DNA from: Paracoccus zeaxanthinifaciens ATCC 21588 | GTDB lineage: Bacteria > Pseudomonadota > Alphaproteobacteria > Rhodobacterales > Rhodobacteraceae | DNA: 62,687 bases | Assembly: GCF_000420145.1 (NCBI RefSeq) | Contig: NZ_ATUJ01000017.1 | Coordinates: forward strand, 1-62,687 | Direction: 5' to 3' | In this document: positions 52,934 through 61,300 of the stretch, in pieces | Numbering within the stretch: the stretch's first letter is position 1 | How the letters are laid out: the number at the start of each line of letters is the position of its first letter | Notes under the pieces: generated by a model | The model's database searches: none | What the model saw: only the letters and a program-made list of their open reading frames with translations | Told to the model about the DNA's origin: nothing | Position numbers and translations under genes: made by a program

Positions 52934-53905
52934 ATGAAGACGCTTATCCGTACCACCTGCATGGCCGCCATAATGTCTGTCGCGGCGCTGTCCGCGCAGG
53001 CGCAGACCAGCCTGCGCCTGGCCCATGCCGCGCCCGAGAGCGACCTGCAGCAGACGCTCGCCACCTATTTCAAGGAGCAGATCGAGGAGCGCAGCGAGGG
53101 CGGGATCACCGTCACGATCTTCCCGCAGGGCCAGCTGGGCAACGACGCCGCGATGGTCGACGGCACCCGGTCGGGCATCATCGACATCGTCATGACCGGC
53201 CTGAACAACCTGACCGGCCTCGTGCCGGATGCCGGCGCGTTCGAGCTGCCGTTCATCTTCCCGACCCGTGCCGACGCCTATGCGGTGCTGGACGGCGAGA
53301 TCGGGCAGGGCATCAGCGCCCAGTTCGAGCCGCAGGGCCTGAAGATGCTGGGATATCCCGAAAACGGCTATCGCAACATGACCAACAATCGCGGCCCCAT
53401 CGTCGAGCCTGCGGATGTCTCCGGCCTGCAGATGCGGGTGAACAACTCTCGTGCGCTGAGCGACATGTTCCAGCTGCTGGGCGCGACGCCGCAGCAGATC
53501 CCGGTGGCCGAGCTTTACACCGCGCTGGAGACGGGCGTCGTCGATGCCCAGGACCACCCGATCGGCATCGTGCAGTCCTTCAAGTTCGACGAGGTGCAGG
53601 ACTATCTGTCGATGACCCAGCACGCCTATTCGGCCCTGGCGCTGGCCATGAACCTGGACAAGTTCGAAGGTCTGGACGAGGAACAGCAGGCGATGGTCCT
53701 GGAGGTCGCCGCCGAAGCAGTCGCCATGCAGCGCGAACTGGCGCAAGAGCGCGAGGACGAGATGATCGCCGACTTGGAAAGCAAGGGGGTGCAGGTCAAC
53801 CGCGACGTGAACGCCGAGGCGTTCCAGGAAGCGGTGCGTCCGGTCTGGGACAGCTTCGTCGAGCAGAACGGCGATGCCCTGGTGAACGCGATCACCGCGC
53901 AATAA
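52934..53905 (+). CDS. TRAP transporter solute-binding protein (DctP)
   Basis: The 323-residue product has a signal peptide (MKTLIRTTCMAAIMSVAALSAQA) and the DctP fold: RLAHAAPESDLQQTL, IFPQGQLGNDAAMVDGTRSG, and PADVSGLQMRVNNSRALSDMF with the carboxylate-binding Arg. The ligand is probably a sugar acid, since a shared operator links it to the idonate/gluconate-type genes at 55-59.6 kb. GAGGGAGGAAATC precedes the ATG, and a terminator follows at 53926. Confidence 0.93.
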   Translation: MKTLIRTTCMAAIMSVAALSAQAQTSLRLAHAAPESDLQQTLATYFKEQIEERSEGGITVTIFPQGQLGNDAAMVDGTRSGIIDIVMTGLNNLTGLVPDAGAFELPFIFPTRADAYAVLDGEIGQGISAQFEPQGLKMLGYPENGYRNMTNNRGPIVEPADVSGLQMRVNNSRALSDMFQLLGATPQQIPVAELYTALETGVVDAQDHPIGIVQSFKFDEVQDYLSMTQHAYSALALAMNLDKFEGLDEEQQAMVLEVAAEAVAMQRELAQEREDEMIADLESKGVQVNRDVNAEAFQEAVRPVWDSFVEQNGDALVNAITAQ

Positions 53906-53925
53906 GCCCGGTGCATCGAACCTTC

Positions 53926-53953
53926 CCGGGGGCAGTCATCTGTCCCCGGTTTT
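53926..53953 (+). terminator. Intrinsic terminator of the TRAP operon
   Basis: A ten-base-pair stem with one G-T mismatch (arms 53926-53935 and 53940-53949, loop TCAT) is followed by TTTT at 53950-53953. It lies 20 bases after the dctP stop and separates the TRAP unit from the convergent LacI gene. Confidence 0.8.
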
Positions 53954-53984
53954 GCATTCCAGCCTTGCGGTTCTTTTCAGGGGA

Positions 53985-55001
53985 TCATTCGCCCAGGCTG
54001 CTTGCCCGCGACAGCAGTTCCGGATCGATATGCAGGATGGCCGGATCGGACAGCTTGCCGTCCAGCGCCTGCAGGATGAGGGACGCCGTCTCGCGGCCGA
54101 TCTGCAGCGGGAACGGGTTGACGGTCGTCAGCGGCGGCACGCAGACCGCGGCGATCTCGTAATCGCCGAAACCTGCCACCGCGACCTGTCCCGGGACGTC
54201 GATTCCCTGCCTCTGACATTCGCTGAGCGCGCCGAAGGCCGACAGGTCGGACACGCAGATGACGGCATCCGTATCGGGCAGGCGTCGCAGCAGGTCGGCC
54301 ATCGCCTGCGCGCCCTCGGCCATCGAGATCGGCGGCGGGCCGGCATCGACCAGCCTCGTGGCGTCCAGGCCATGCCGCTGCATCGCGGCGATGAACCCCC
54401 GTCGGCGGTCCGAGCCGCGGGTATCCCGCTCGGCCTCGCCACCGATAAAGGCGATGCGGCGCCGACCAAGCGCGACCAGGTGATCGACCAGGGCCCCGAT
54501 CGCCGCCGCGTTCGAGAAGCCGACGACATGGCCGATGGGCCGATCGGGAAGATCCCAGATCTCGACCACCGGAATCGCGGCCTTTTCCAGAAGCATCCGC
54601 GCCCGGTCGGTATGCGTGCCGCCGGTGACGACCATCGCCTCGGGGCGGCGGCGCAGCAGCTGCGCGATCAGCGCCTCTTCGGCCTGAACGTCGTAATCGG
54701 TATAGCCAAGCAGGATCTGCAGCCCGCGTTCGCGCAGCCCGTCCGAAAGGCCGCGCACCGTGTTCGCGAAGTTGGCATTGTTGATCGAGGGGATCGTCAC
54801 GGCGACGAAATCCGAGCGTTGCGAGCGAAGGGCCGAAGCGGTGCTGTCGAAGACATAGCCCAGTTCGTCGGCGGCCTTCATCACGGCGGCGCGGGCGGTC
54901 TCGCTGACAAGACCGCCGCCCTTGAAGGCCCGGCTGACCGTCATGGGAGAGACGCCCGCAGCGCGGGCGATGTCGACCATTGTGGGTGGGCGGCGGGTCA
55001 C
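53985..55001 (-). CDS. LacI-family regulator of sugar-acid genes
   Basis: The 338-residue protein has the LacI headpiece (VDIARAAGVSPMTVSRAF, GYVFDSTASALRSQRS) and a periplasmic-binding-protein-type core (VVGFSNAAAIGALVDHLVALG, VAGFGDYEIAAVCVPPLTTV). This pattern is closest to gluconate-type GntR/IdnR regulators. The start is taken at GTG 55001; ATG 54980 (MVDIARAAG) is an alternative. It lies at the end of the catabolic cluster, and its probable operator occurs in front of itself, the TRAP operon and the divergent dehydrogenase genes. Confidence 0.9.
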   Translation of the reverse strand: MTRRPPTMVDIARAAGVSPMTVSRAFKGGGLVSETARAAVMKAADELGYVFDSTASALRSQRSDFVAVTIPSINNANFANTVRGLSDGLRERGLQILLGYTDYDVQAEEALIAQLLRRRPEAMVVTGGTHTDRARMLLEKAAIPVVEIWDLPDRPIGHVVGFSNAAAIGALVDHLVALGRRRIAFIGGEAERDTRGSDRRRGFIAAMQRHGLDATRLVDAGPPPISMAEGAQAMADLLRRLPDTDAVICVSDLSAFGALSECQRQGIDVPGQVAVAGFGDYEIAAVCVPPLTTVNPFPLQIGRETASLILQALDGKLSDPAILHIDPELLSRASSLGE

Positions 55002-55020
55002 GGGCGTCGTTTCCGGTCAG

Positions 55021-55036
55021 GTGGTATCGATCCCAC
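55021..55036. promoter_or_regulatory. LacI-type operator upstream of the regulator
   Basis: GTGGTATCGATCCCAC is an imperfect palindrome around CG and shares GGTATCG with the two other candidate operators. It lies 20 bases before the regulator's start codon, consistent with autoregulation. Confidence 0.5.
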
Positions 55037-55062
55037 CCATTTGAGCAGGATCGCGTTCCGTT

Positions 55063-55401
55063 TCAAGCCGACAATTGGTGGTCGTGCGCGGTGGTGACGT
55101 GGTGATGGATGCGGCCGTCGAAATACCGTGCCAGGACGGCCTCGGTCGCGGCCTTGGCACGGGCCCGGACCGGGCTGGCCAGCGCCGTCTCGACCGCCTC
55201 GAGGTCGGGATAGCTGATCGCCAGGATCATCGGGATCTCGGGGGCGCCGTCGTCGCGGAACTCGGCAAAGTTGACGCGCACCGCGAGGGCGCCGGGGAAG
55301 GCGTTCCACTCCGGCAGCACCTCGGACAGGATGGCGTCGCGAAACGCCTCGTGCTGGCCCTCGCGGACGCGGCCCTCGAACAGGGCGAAGCGGGTGATCA
55401 T
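55063..55401 (-). CDS. Dimeric alpha/beta-barrel-like small protein
   Basis: The 112-residue protein has alternating strands and helices (MITRFALFEGRVREGQ, FPGALAVRVNFAEF, PMILAISYPDLEAVETAL) that fit the ferredoxin-like dimeric alpha/beta barrel (EthD/ABM-like) fold. It is short and without signal peptide. Its start overlaps the stop of the beta-hydroxyacid dehydrogenase gene, so it belongs to the sugar-acid operon. The function is unknown; it may be a small isomerase or lactone-handling protein, but the sequence does not show this. Confidence 0.7.
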   Translation of the reverse strand: MITRFALFEGRVREGQHEAFRDAILSEVLPEWNAFPGALAVRVNFAEFRDDGAPEIPMILAISYPDLEAVETALASPVRARAKAATEAVLARYFDGRIHHHVTTAHDHQLSA

Positions 55402-56288
55402 CGGCTGGCCTCCTTGGCAAGCGGGTTGGGGAAGAATTCCATCAGGGCGGCCTGGTCCTGATCGCCCAGACCGCGGGCGGTCAGCTGGCGGTGGATCTCG
55501 GCGCAGAGGGCCGTCAGCGGCATCGGGGTGTGGGACAGGCGCGCAAGATCCTGCGCGCCGTTCAGGTCCTTGACCATGTTGTCGATACGGCCCGTCGGGC
55601 GATAGTCGCGCCCGGCAAAGCGCGGCATGTATTCCTGGAGAATGGCGCTGTCGGCGCGCCCCCCGGCAAGCGCCTCGGGGATCCTCTCGGCAGAGATGCC
55701 CGCCGCTTCCGCCAGGGCCGTCGCCTCGGCCACGGCAAGGAAGTTCAGCCCGCACAGCACCTGGTTGATCAGCTTGGTCGCCTGTCCGGCGCCGGCATCG
55801 CCCATGCGTGTCTGGTTGCTGGCGACCTGCGCCAGCAAGCCTTGCGCCTCGGAGACATCGGCCTCGGCCCCGCCCTGCATGAGGGTCAGCTGACCGGTCG
55901 CCGCCTTCGGCGCCCCGCCCGAAAGGGGGCTGTCCACCCACCGCAACCCGCGATCTGCGGCATCGCGTGCCAGCGCCTGAGTTGCCGTCGGATCGATCGA
56001 GGACATGTCGATGATCAGCGTCCCCGGCGCTGCCCCCGAGGCCACGCCATCGGAGCCGAACACCGCGTCCCTGACGATCCCGGGGGCGTTCAGCGACAGG
56101 ATCACCGCCTGCGCCCCGCGGGCCGCCTCGGCCGCGCTGGTCGTCGCGGTGGCGCCAAGGGCCTCCAGCGGCTGCATCTGCGCGGGATTGCGGTCGAAGA
56201 CGCGCAGCCGCGTTCCGGTGCGTGCAAGGCGCGCGCCGATGGCGCCGCCCATCGCGCCGGCACCGATCAGGGCGATGGTCTGGGTCAT
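55398..56288 (-). CDS. Beta-hydroxyacid dehydrogenase (6-phosphogluconate dehydrogenase-like)
   Basis: The 296-residue enzyme has the NAD-binding IALIGAGAMGGAIGARL at the N-terminus, DSPLSGGAPKAATGQLTLMQGG near 120 and the catalytic-Lys segment GQATKLINQVL near 170. It fits the 3-hydroxyisobutyrate/tartronate-semialdehyde/GarR group. It probably oxidises a 3-hydroxyacid or reduces a semialdehyde in sugar-acid breakdown. The start ATG 56288 overlaps the gluconokinase stop. Confidence 0.88.
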   Translation of the reverse strand: MTQTIALIGAGAMGGAIGARLARTGTRLRVFDRNPAQMQPLEALGATATTSAAEAARGAQAVILSLNAPGIVRDAVFGSDGVASGAAPGTLIIDMSSIDPTATQALARDAADRGLRWVDSPLSGGAPKAATGQLTLMQGGAEADVSEAQGLLAQVASNQTRMGDAGAGQATKLINQVLCGLNFLAVAEATALAEAAGISAERIPEALAGGRADSAILQEYMPRFAGRDYRPTGRIDNMVKDLNGAQDLARLSHTPMPLTALCAEIHRQLTARGLGDQDQAALMEFFPNPLAKEASR

Positions 56289-56782
56289 GTTCGATCTCCT
56301 TGAATGGCCTGGATTGCGGTGTCCGCGATCACGTCCAGCGGCAGCATGATGTCCAGCGCGACGGCTTCGTCCGCGCCCGGCGGTTCCAGCGTCGCGATCT
56401 GGCTGTCCAGCAGCGCCGGGGGCATGTAGTGGCCCTTGCGCCCGGACATGCGCGCGGCGATGACGTCGCGCGGACCGTGCAGATAGAAGAACGTGACCGG
56501 CCCGCCAGCCGCTTCGCGCAACCGATCCCGATAGGCGCGACGCAGTGCGGAACAGCCGACGATCACGGGCGCGCTTTCGGACAGTGTCCTTGCCACTTCG
56601 TCCAGCCAGGGCCAGCGGTCCGCGTCGGTCAGCGGGGTGCCTGCCGCCATCTTGGCGACATTGCCCGCGGGATGCAGATCGTCGCCGTCCAGGTAGGGCA
56701 CGCCAAGTCGTCGTGCCAGCGCAAGCCCGACGCTGGTCTTGCCGGTTCCCGACACCCCCATGACGACACCGCGCAGTGTCAC
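56285..56782 (-). CDS. gntK: Gluconokinase
   Basis: The 165-residue protein is a P-loop kinase of the GntK/IdnK type: Walker A MGVSGTGKTSVG, DGDDLHPAGNVAKMAAGTPLTD near residue 35, VGCSALRRAYRDRLR and GHYMPPALLDSQ near 120. It phosphorylates D-gluconate to 6-phosphogluconate for the Entner-Doudoroff or pentose phosphate route. The start is GTG 56782, overlapping the upstream SDR stop by GTGA. It is followed by a 6PGDH-like dehydrogenase with overlap. Confidence 0.92.
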   Translation of the reverse strand: MTLRGVVMGVSGTGKTSVGLALARRLGVPYLDGDDLHPAGNVAKMAAGTPLTDADRWPWLDEVARTLSESAPVIVGCSALRRAYRDRLREAAGGPVTFFYLHGPRDVIAARMSGRKGHYMPPALLDSQIATLEPPGADEAVALDIMLPLDVIADTAIQAIQGDRT

Positions 56783-57534
56783 AGCGATGCCGTGATGCCG
56801 CCGTCCACATAGAGGACGTGCCCATTCACGAAGCTGGACGCGTCCGAGGACAGGAACACGCAGGCCCCGACCAGTTCCTCGACCCGGCCCCACCGCCCTG
56901 CGGGCGTCCGCTTTTCCAGCCAGCCAGAGAATTCGGGATCGGCGACCAGCGCGGCATTCAGGGGCGTGTCGAAATATCCCGGCGCGATCGCGTTGCAGTT
57001 CAGGCCAAGGCGCGCCCAGTCGGTCGCCATCCCCTTGGTCAGGTTGCCCACCGCCCCCTTCGTCGCGGTATAGGGTGCGATCGAGGGCCGCGCGAGCGAG
57101 GTCTGCACGCTTGCGATGTTGATGATGCGCCCGATTCCGCGCGCGATCATGTGGCGGGCGACCGCTTGGCCGACATTGAAGACCGAGGCGACATTGGTCT
57201 GAAGCAGCCGCTGGAAGGCATCGGCCGGAAAATCCTCGAGAGGCGCGCGGAACTGCATCCCGGCGTTGTTAACCAGGATGTCGATGGGCCCGACATCCGC
57301 CTCGAAGCCGTCGATGGCGGTGCGGACCGCATCGTGATCGGTCACGTCGAAGACAAGCGAACGCGCGCCGGCGATCTGCTGCGCGGCCTCGGCCAGGCGG
57401 TCGGCATCGCGGCCGTTCAGCACCACCTCGGCGCCGGCATCTGCCAGCCCGCGTGCAAGCGCCAATCCGATCCCCTGCGACGACCCTGTCACCAGTGCGC
57501 GCCGCCCGGTCAGGTCGAACAATGCGTGGCTCAT
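56779..57534 (-). CDS. idnO: SDR, probable gluconate 5-dehydrogenase
   Basis: The 251-residue SDR has TGSSQGIGLALARGLADAG, NNAGMQFRAPLEDF, IINIASVQTSLARPSIAPYTATKGA and YVDGGITASL. This pattern, especially NNAGMQ-R and the position beside gluconokinase and an IdnD-like gene, points to 5-keto-D-gluconate reductase (IdnO/Gno). AGAGGAGGAG precedes ATG 57534. It starts the leftward unit from a promoter shared with the 2-hydroxyacid dehydrogenase gene, with the operator in between. Confidence 0.82.
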   Translation of the reverse strand: MSHALFDLTGRRALVTGSSQGIGLALARGLADAGAEVVLNGRDADRLAEAAQQIAGARSLVFDVTDHDAVRTAIDGFEADVGPIDILVNNAGMQFRAPLEDFPADAFQRLLQTNVASVFNVGQAVARHMIARGIGRIINIASVQTSLARPSIAPYTATKGAVGNLTKGMATDWARLGLNCNAIAPGYFDTPLNAALVADPEFSGWLEKRTPAGRWGRVEELVGACVFLSSDASSFVNGHVLYVDGGITASL

Positions 57535-57596
57535 GCAACTCCTCCTCTGCATTCCTGCCCGCGATTGGCTCTCGACAACGCGGCGTTCGTCTCGTT

Positions 57597-57612
57597 ATGG
57601 TATCGTTACCAA
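57597..57612. promoter_or_regulatory. LacI-type operator between the divergent sugar-acid genes
   Basis: ATGGTATCGTTACCAA contains the near-perfect palindrome TGGTATCG-TTACCA. It is the reverse-complement match of the element at 51081-51096 and lies midway between the divergent SDR (57534) and dehydrogenase (57645) starts, so one site could control both directions. Confidence 0.75.
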
Positions 57613-57644
57613 CAGGCTGTCAAGCCAAACTGCCGGAGGACCGA

Positions 57645-58595
57645 ATGACCCGCCCCCAGATACTGCAGACCGGCCCCTATCCCGAATGGGATCAAGGTCC
57701 CCTGGACGCCGATTTCACCATGCACCGCCTGTTCGAGGCGGATGATCGCGACGCCTTCCTGGCCCAGCACGGACCCGAGGTCCGGGCCATCGCGACGCGG
57801 GGCGAACTGGGCGCCAACGCGGCCATGATCGCGGCATGCCCCAAGCTCGAGATCATCAGCGTCTATGGCGTGGGCTTCGACGCGGTCGATCTTGCGGCGT
57901 GCCGGGCGCGCGGGATCCGCGTGACGAACACCCCCGACGTGCTGACCTCGGACGTGGCCGATCTGGGTGTCGCGATGATGCTGATGCAGTCGCGCGGCAT
58001 GTTGGGGGCGGAACGGTGGGTCCGCGACGGGTCCTGGGCCGCGAAGGGGCTCTATCCGCTGCAGCGCAGGGTATGGGGGCGACGGGCCGGCGTGCTGGGT
58101 CTTGGCCGGATCGGTACCGAGGTCGCCAGGCGCCTTCAGGGCTTCGGCATGCAGATCAGCTATGGCGCGCGCGCGGCGCAGGACCACGCCCATTCGGACT
58201 GGCGCTTTGTCGCGGATCCGGTGCAACTGGCCGCGGAAACCGATTTCCTGTTCGTGACGCTGGCCGCCTCGGCGGCGACGCGGCACATCATCGACCGGAA
58301 CGTGATCGAGGCCCTCGGCCCCGAGGGGATGCTGATCAACATTTCCCGCGCGTCCAACATCGACGAGGAGGCGCTGCTGGATGCGCTGGAATCAGGACGG
58401 CTGGGATCGGCGGCACTGGACGTCTTCGACGGCGAACCCGCACTGAATCCGCGCTTCCTTGCGCTGGAGAACGTCCTGCTGCAGCCTCACCACGCGTCGG
58501 GCACGATCGAGACGCGCAAAGCGATGGGCCAGTTGCTGCGCGACAATCTGACGGCCCATTTCGCGGGGCAGGCCCTGCCGACGGCGGTGCTGTGA
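57645..58595 (+). CDS. D-2-hydroxyacid dehydrogenase (GhrB/2-ketogluconate reductase-like)
   Basis: The 316-residue enzyme has the catalytic triad of D-2-hydroxyacid dehydrogenases: Arg in INISRASNID, Glu in VFDGEP and His in LQPHHASGT. The NAD(P) motif is GVLGLGRIGTEVARRL. GhrB-type enzymes reduce 2-keto-D-gluconate, 2-keto-L-gulonate or glyoxylate. Next to idnD, idnO and gntK, a role in entering ketogluconates into the gluconate pathway is likely. GGAGGA precedes ATG 57645. Confidence 0.87.
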   Translation: MTRPQILQTGPYPEWDQGPLDADFTMHRLFEADDRDAFLAQHGPEVRAIATRGELGANAAMIAACPKLEIISVYGVGFDAVDLAACRARGIRVTNTPDVLTSDVADLGVAMMLMQSRGMLGAERWVRDGSWAAKGLYPLQRRVWGRRAGVLGLGRIGTEVARRLQGFGMQISYGARAAQDHAHSDWRFVADPVQLAAETDFLFVTLAASAATRHIIDRNVIEALGPEGMLINISRASNIDEEALLDALESGRLGSAALDVFDGEPALNPRFLALENVLLQPHHASGTIETRKAMGQLLRDNLTAHFAGQALPTAVL

Positions 58596-59623
58596 TGAAG
58601 GCTCTGGTCATCCATGCCGCCAAGGATCTGCGCCTCGAGGATCGTCCCGATCCCGTGCCCGGACCGGGCCAGGTTCTTCTGCGCCTTGCGACCGGCGGGA
58701 TCTGCGGTTCCGACCTTCACTATGTCAATCATGGCGGCTTCGGCGCCATCCGCCTGAAGGAGCCGATGATCCTCGGCCACGAGGTCTCGGCCCGTGTCGA
58801 GGCCTTGGGCGAGGGGGTGACGGGCCTTATCCCGGGCCAGCTGGTGGCGGTGTCCCCGTCGCGCCCCTGCGGCAGCTGCAAGTTCTGCCACGAGGGCCTG
58901 CCGAACCATTGCCTGGACATGCGGTTCTATGGCTCGGCCATGCCGTTCCCGCATGTGCAGGGGGCGTTCCGTCAACTGCTGGTGGCCGATCCGTCGCAAT
59001 GCGTGGATGCGACGGGGCTGACGCCGGGCGAGGCCGCGATGGCCGAGCCGCTGGCCGTGACCCTGCACGCGACAAGGCGGGCGGGCGAGATGCTGGGCGC
59101 CCGTGTCCTGGTGACGGGTTGCGGCCCGATCGGCCTGCTGTCGATCCTTGCCGCCCGTCGCGCCGGCGCCGCCCAGATCGTGGCCGCCGACCTGTCGGAC
59201 TATACCCTTGGCCTTGCACGGCAGATCGGGGCCGACAAGGTCGTGAACCTTCGGTCCGATCCCGACGGGCTTGCGCCCTATGGTGCCGGAAAGGGCCATT
59301 TCGATGTCCTTTATGAATGTTCGGGCGCGCAGCCCGCGCTTGTGGCGGGTATCGCGGCCATGCGCCCGCGTGGCGTCGTGCTGCAGCTGGGGCTGGGCGG
59401 GGACATGAGCCTGCCGATGATGATGCTGACGGCCAAGGAGCTGGACCTGCGCGGCAGCTTCCGGTTCCACCCCGAGTTCGCGACCGGTGTCGCGCTGATG
59501 CAGCAAGGGCTGATCGACGTGAAGCCGCTCATCAGCCACACCATAGAGCTGGCCGAGGCCGCGTCCGGCTTCGACCTGGCATCCGACCGAAGCAGGGCGA
59601 TGAAGGTGCAGATCAACTTCTAG
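58595..59623 (+). CDS. idnD: L-idonate 5-dehydrogenase
   Basis: The 342-residue MDR enzyme has catalytic-zinc residues Cys37 (GICGSDLHY) and His62 (LGHE), four structural-zinc cysteines (Cys92, Cys95, Cys98, Cys106) and the NAD-binding VTGCGPIGLLS. CGSDLHYVNHGGFGAIRLKE is specific to the IdnD branch. It oxidises L-idonate to 5-keto-D-gluconate, which idnO and gntK then turn into 6-phosphogluconate. The ATG overlaps the preceding stop (TGATG). Confidence 0.88.
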   Translation: MKALVIHAAKDLRLEDRPDPVPGPGQVLLRLATGGICGSDLHYVNHGGFGAIRLKEPMILGHEVSARVEALGEGVTGLIPGQLVAVSPSRPCGSCKFCHEGLPNHCLDMRFYGSAMPFPHVQGAFRQLLVADPSQCVDATGLTPGEAAMAEPLAVTLHATRRAGEMLGARVLVTGCGPIGLLSILAARRAGAAQIVAADLSDYTLGLARQIGADKVVNLRSDPDGLAPYGAGKGHFDVLYECSGAQPALVAGIAAMRPRGVVLQLGLGGDMSLPMMMLTAKELDLRGSFRFHPEFATGVALMQQGLIDVKPLISHTIELAEAASGFDLASDRSRAMKVQINF

Positions 59624-59687
59624 TCCGCGGGGGCAGGGCCGGCATCCCGCATCTGCAGCGGGGTGCTGACGGAATGGGGGGCCGCAA

Positions 59688-60458
59688 TCAGACCGGAACC
59701 GGCAGGCGGACTCGTCGCATCCCCTCCTGCACCTTGCGCAGCGGCCCCAGAAAGCGCGGGACGAGGGCGTCGGTCTCGACCTGCGCCGCCGACGCGCCGA
59801 CATTGATCGCCGCAACCGCCACCCCCTGCGCCGAGAACAGCGGCACCGCGATCGAGCGCAACCCGATCTCGACCTCCTGGTCGATCACGGCATAGCCGTC
59901 GTGGCGTGCGGCCTCGATCCTCTCGACGATCTCGTCGGGGGCGGTCAGGCTGAAGCGGGTGCGCGGGGTCAGGTCGGCTTGGTCCAGAAGTGCGCGCACG
60001 CGGTCGGGGGGCAGGGCGGCCAGCAGCACCCGCCCCATCGAGGTGCAATGCGCGGGCAGACGCGACCCCGGCATCAGGTTGATCGACATGACCCTCCGTT
60101 GGGCGGCGCGGGCCAGGTACACGATCTCGGTCCCGTCCAGGATCGAGACCGAGGCCGATTGCCCCACCTGGTCCGACAGCTGGTCCAGCCAGGGCTGCAT
60201 GATCTGCGGCAGGGGCATCGCCGACAGCGCCCCCATCCCAAGACGCAGGACCCGTGCGGTCAGGGTGAAGAACTTGCCGTCGTAATCCGCGTATCCGGCA
60301 TCGTGCAGGGTCAGCAGCAGGCGCCGCGCCGTCGCGCGGTCGAAGCCGGTCGCGCGCGCCATGTCGGTGATCGACATGCGCGGATGTTCGGGACTGAACG
60401 CCTCGATCGCGGTCAGTCCCTTGACCAGCGAGCCGACGATATCCGACCTGTTTGCCAT
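59688..60458 (-). CDS. IclR-family regulator of the pca genes (PcaR-like)
   Basis: The 256-residue protein has the IclR winged helix (IVGSLVKGLTAIEAF, SITDMARATGFDRATARRLL) and the effector domain (QSASVSILDGTEIVYLARA, PAHCTSMGRVLLAAL). This matches the PcaR/PobR/PcaU group that activates beta-ketoadipate genes with protocatechuate or beta-ketoadipate. It is divergent from pcaIJ with a palindrome between them. ATG 60458 is the family-consistent start; a 20-codon extension crosses the operator. Confidence 0.9.
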   Translation of the reverse strand: MANRSDIVGSLVKGLTAIEAFSPEHPRMSITDMARATGFDRATARRLLLTLHDAGYADYDGKFFTLTARVLRLGMGALSAMPLPQIMQPWLDQLSDQVGQSASVSILDGTEIVYLARAAQRRVMSINLMPGSRLPAHCTSMGRVLLAALPPDRVRALLDQADLTPRTRFSLTAPDEIVERIEAARHDGYAVIDQEVEIGLRSIAVPLFSAQGVAVAAINVGASAAQVETDALVPRFLGPLRKVQEGMRRVRLPVPV

Positions 60459-60470
60459 GCGCACAAAGTT

Positions 60471-60485
60471 GATCGCAATGCGAAC
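60471..60485. promoter_or_regulatory. Candidate IclR operator
   Basis: GATCGCAATGCGAAC is an imperfect palindrome (arms GATCGCA and ATGCGAAC) lying 13 bases before the IclR start and about 80 bases before pcaI. A wider TTGATC/GATCAA pair flanks it. Size and place fit PcaR-type sites. Confidence 0.55.
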
Positions 60486-60565
60486 AAAGATCAAGATGTG
60501 AACGGATCGACGTGACAAGAACGGCCCCGCCCGTGAACAAAGGGGGTCGGAGAACAGGAGGGGAC

Positions 60566-61300
60566 ATGGACAAGCGGATTTCGACGCTGGCCGATGCCGT
60601 CGCGGGGGTGAAGGACGGCGCGACCGTGATGGTCGGCGGCTTTGGCGGATCGGGGGCGCCCATCGAACTGATGCACGCGCTGATCGACCGCTACCTGGCC
60701 ACGGGCAGACCCGCGCGGCTGACGGTCATCAACAACAATGCGGGCAACGGACATGTCGGCATCGCCGCGATGATCGAACAGGGCATGGTCGCAAAGGTGA
60801 TCTGCTCGTTCCCGCGCTCGGCCGATCCGCGGGTCTTCACCGAACGCTATCTTGCGGGCGAGATCGAACTGGAGCTGGTGCCGCAGGGCACCCTGGCCGA
60901 GCGGATCCGCGCGGGCGGCGCAGGCATCCCGGCCTTCTATACCCCCACGGGCTTCGGGACCGAACTGGCGATGGGCAAGCCCGTCGCAGAGTTCGACGGG
61001 CGGTCCTACGTGCAGGAGCGGTGGCTGAAGGCCGACGTGGCGCTGATCAAGGCCGAGACGGGCGACCGCCTCGGCAACCTGACCTATCGCATGGCCGCGC
61101 GCAATTTCGCGCCCCTGATGGCGATGGCGGCGACGCGGACGATCGTGCAGGTCGCACAGCTGGTCGAACCCGGCGGGATCGAGCCCGAGGCCGTCGTCAC
61201 GCCCGGCATCTTCGTCGATGCCGTCGTGCATGTCCCCGATCCCGCCCAGGAAGAGGACCTGAACCGGTCCGGGGCCCGCCATCCGAAGGTGACCGCATGA
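60566..61300 (+). CDS. pcaI: 3-oxoadipate CoA-transferase, subunit A
   Basis: The 244-residue protein is the alpha subunit of a class I CoA transferase: VGGFGGSGAPIELMHALID near residue 23 and GIPAFYTPTGFGTELA near 130 are typical of PcaI/CatI. It transfers CoA from succinyl-CoA to 3-oxoadipate in the beta-ketoadipate pathway. AGGAGGGGAC precedes ATG 60566 and the stop overlaps pcaJ by four bases. Confidence 0.92.
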   Translation: MDKRISTLADAVAGVKDGATVMVGGFGGSGAPIELMHALIDRYLATGRPARLTVINNNAGNGHVGIAAMIEQGMVAKVICSFPRSADPRVFTERYLAGEIELELVPQGTLAERIRAGGAGIPAFYTPTGFGTELAMGKPVAEFDGRSYVQERWLKADVALIKAETGDRLGNLTYRMAARNFAPLMAMAATRTIVQVAQLVEPGGIEPEAVVTPGIFVDAVVHVPDPAQEEDLNRSGARHPKVTA

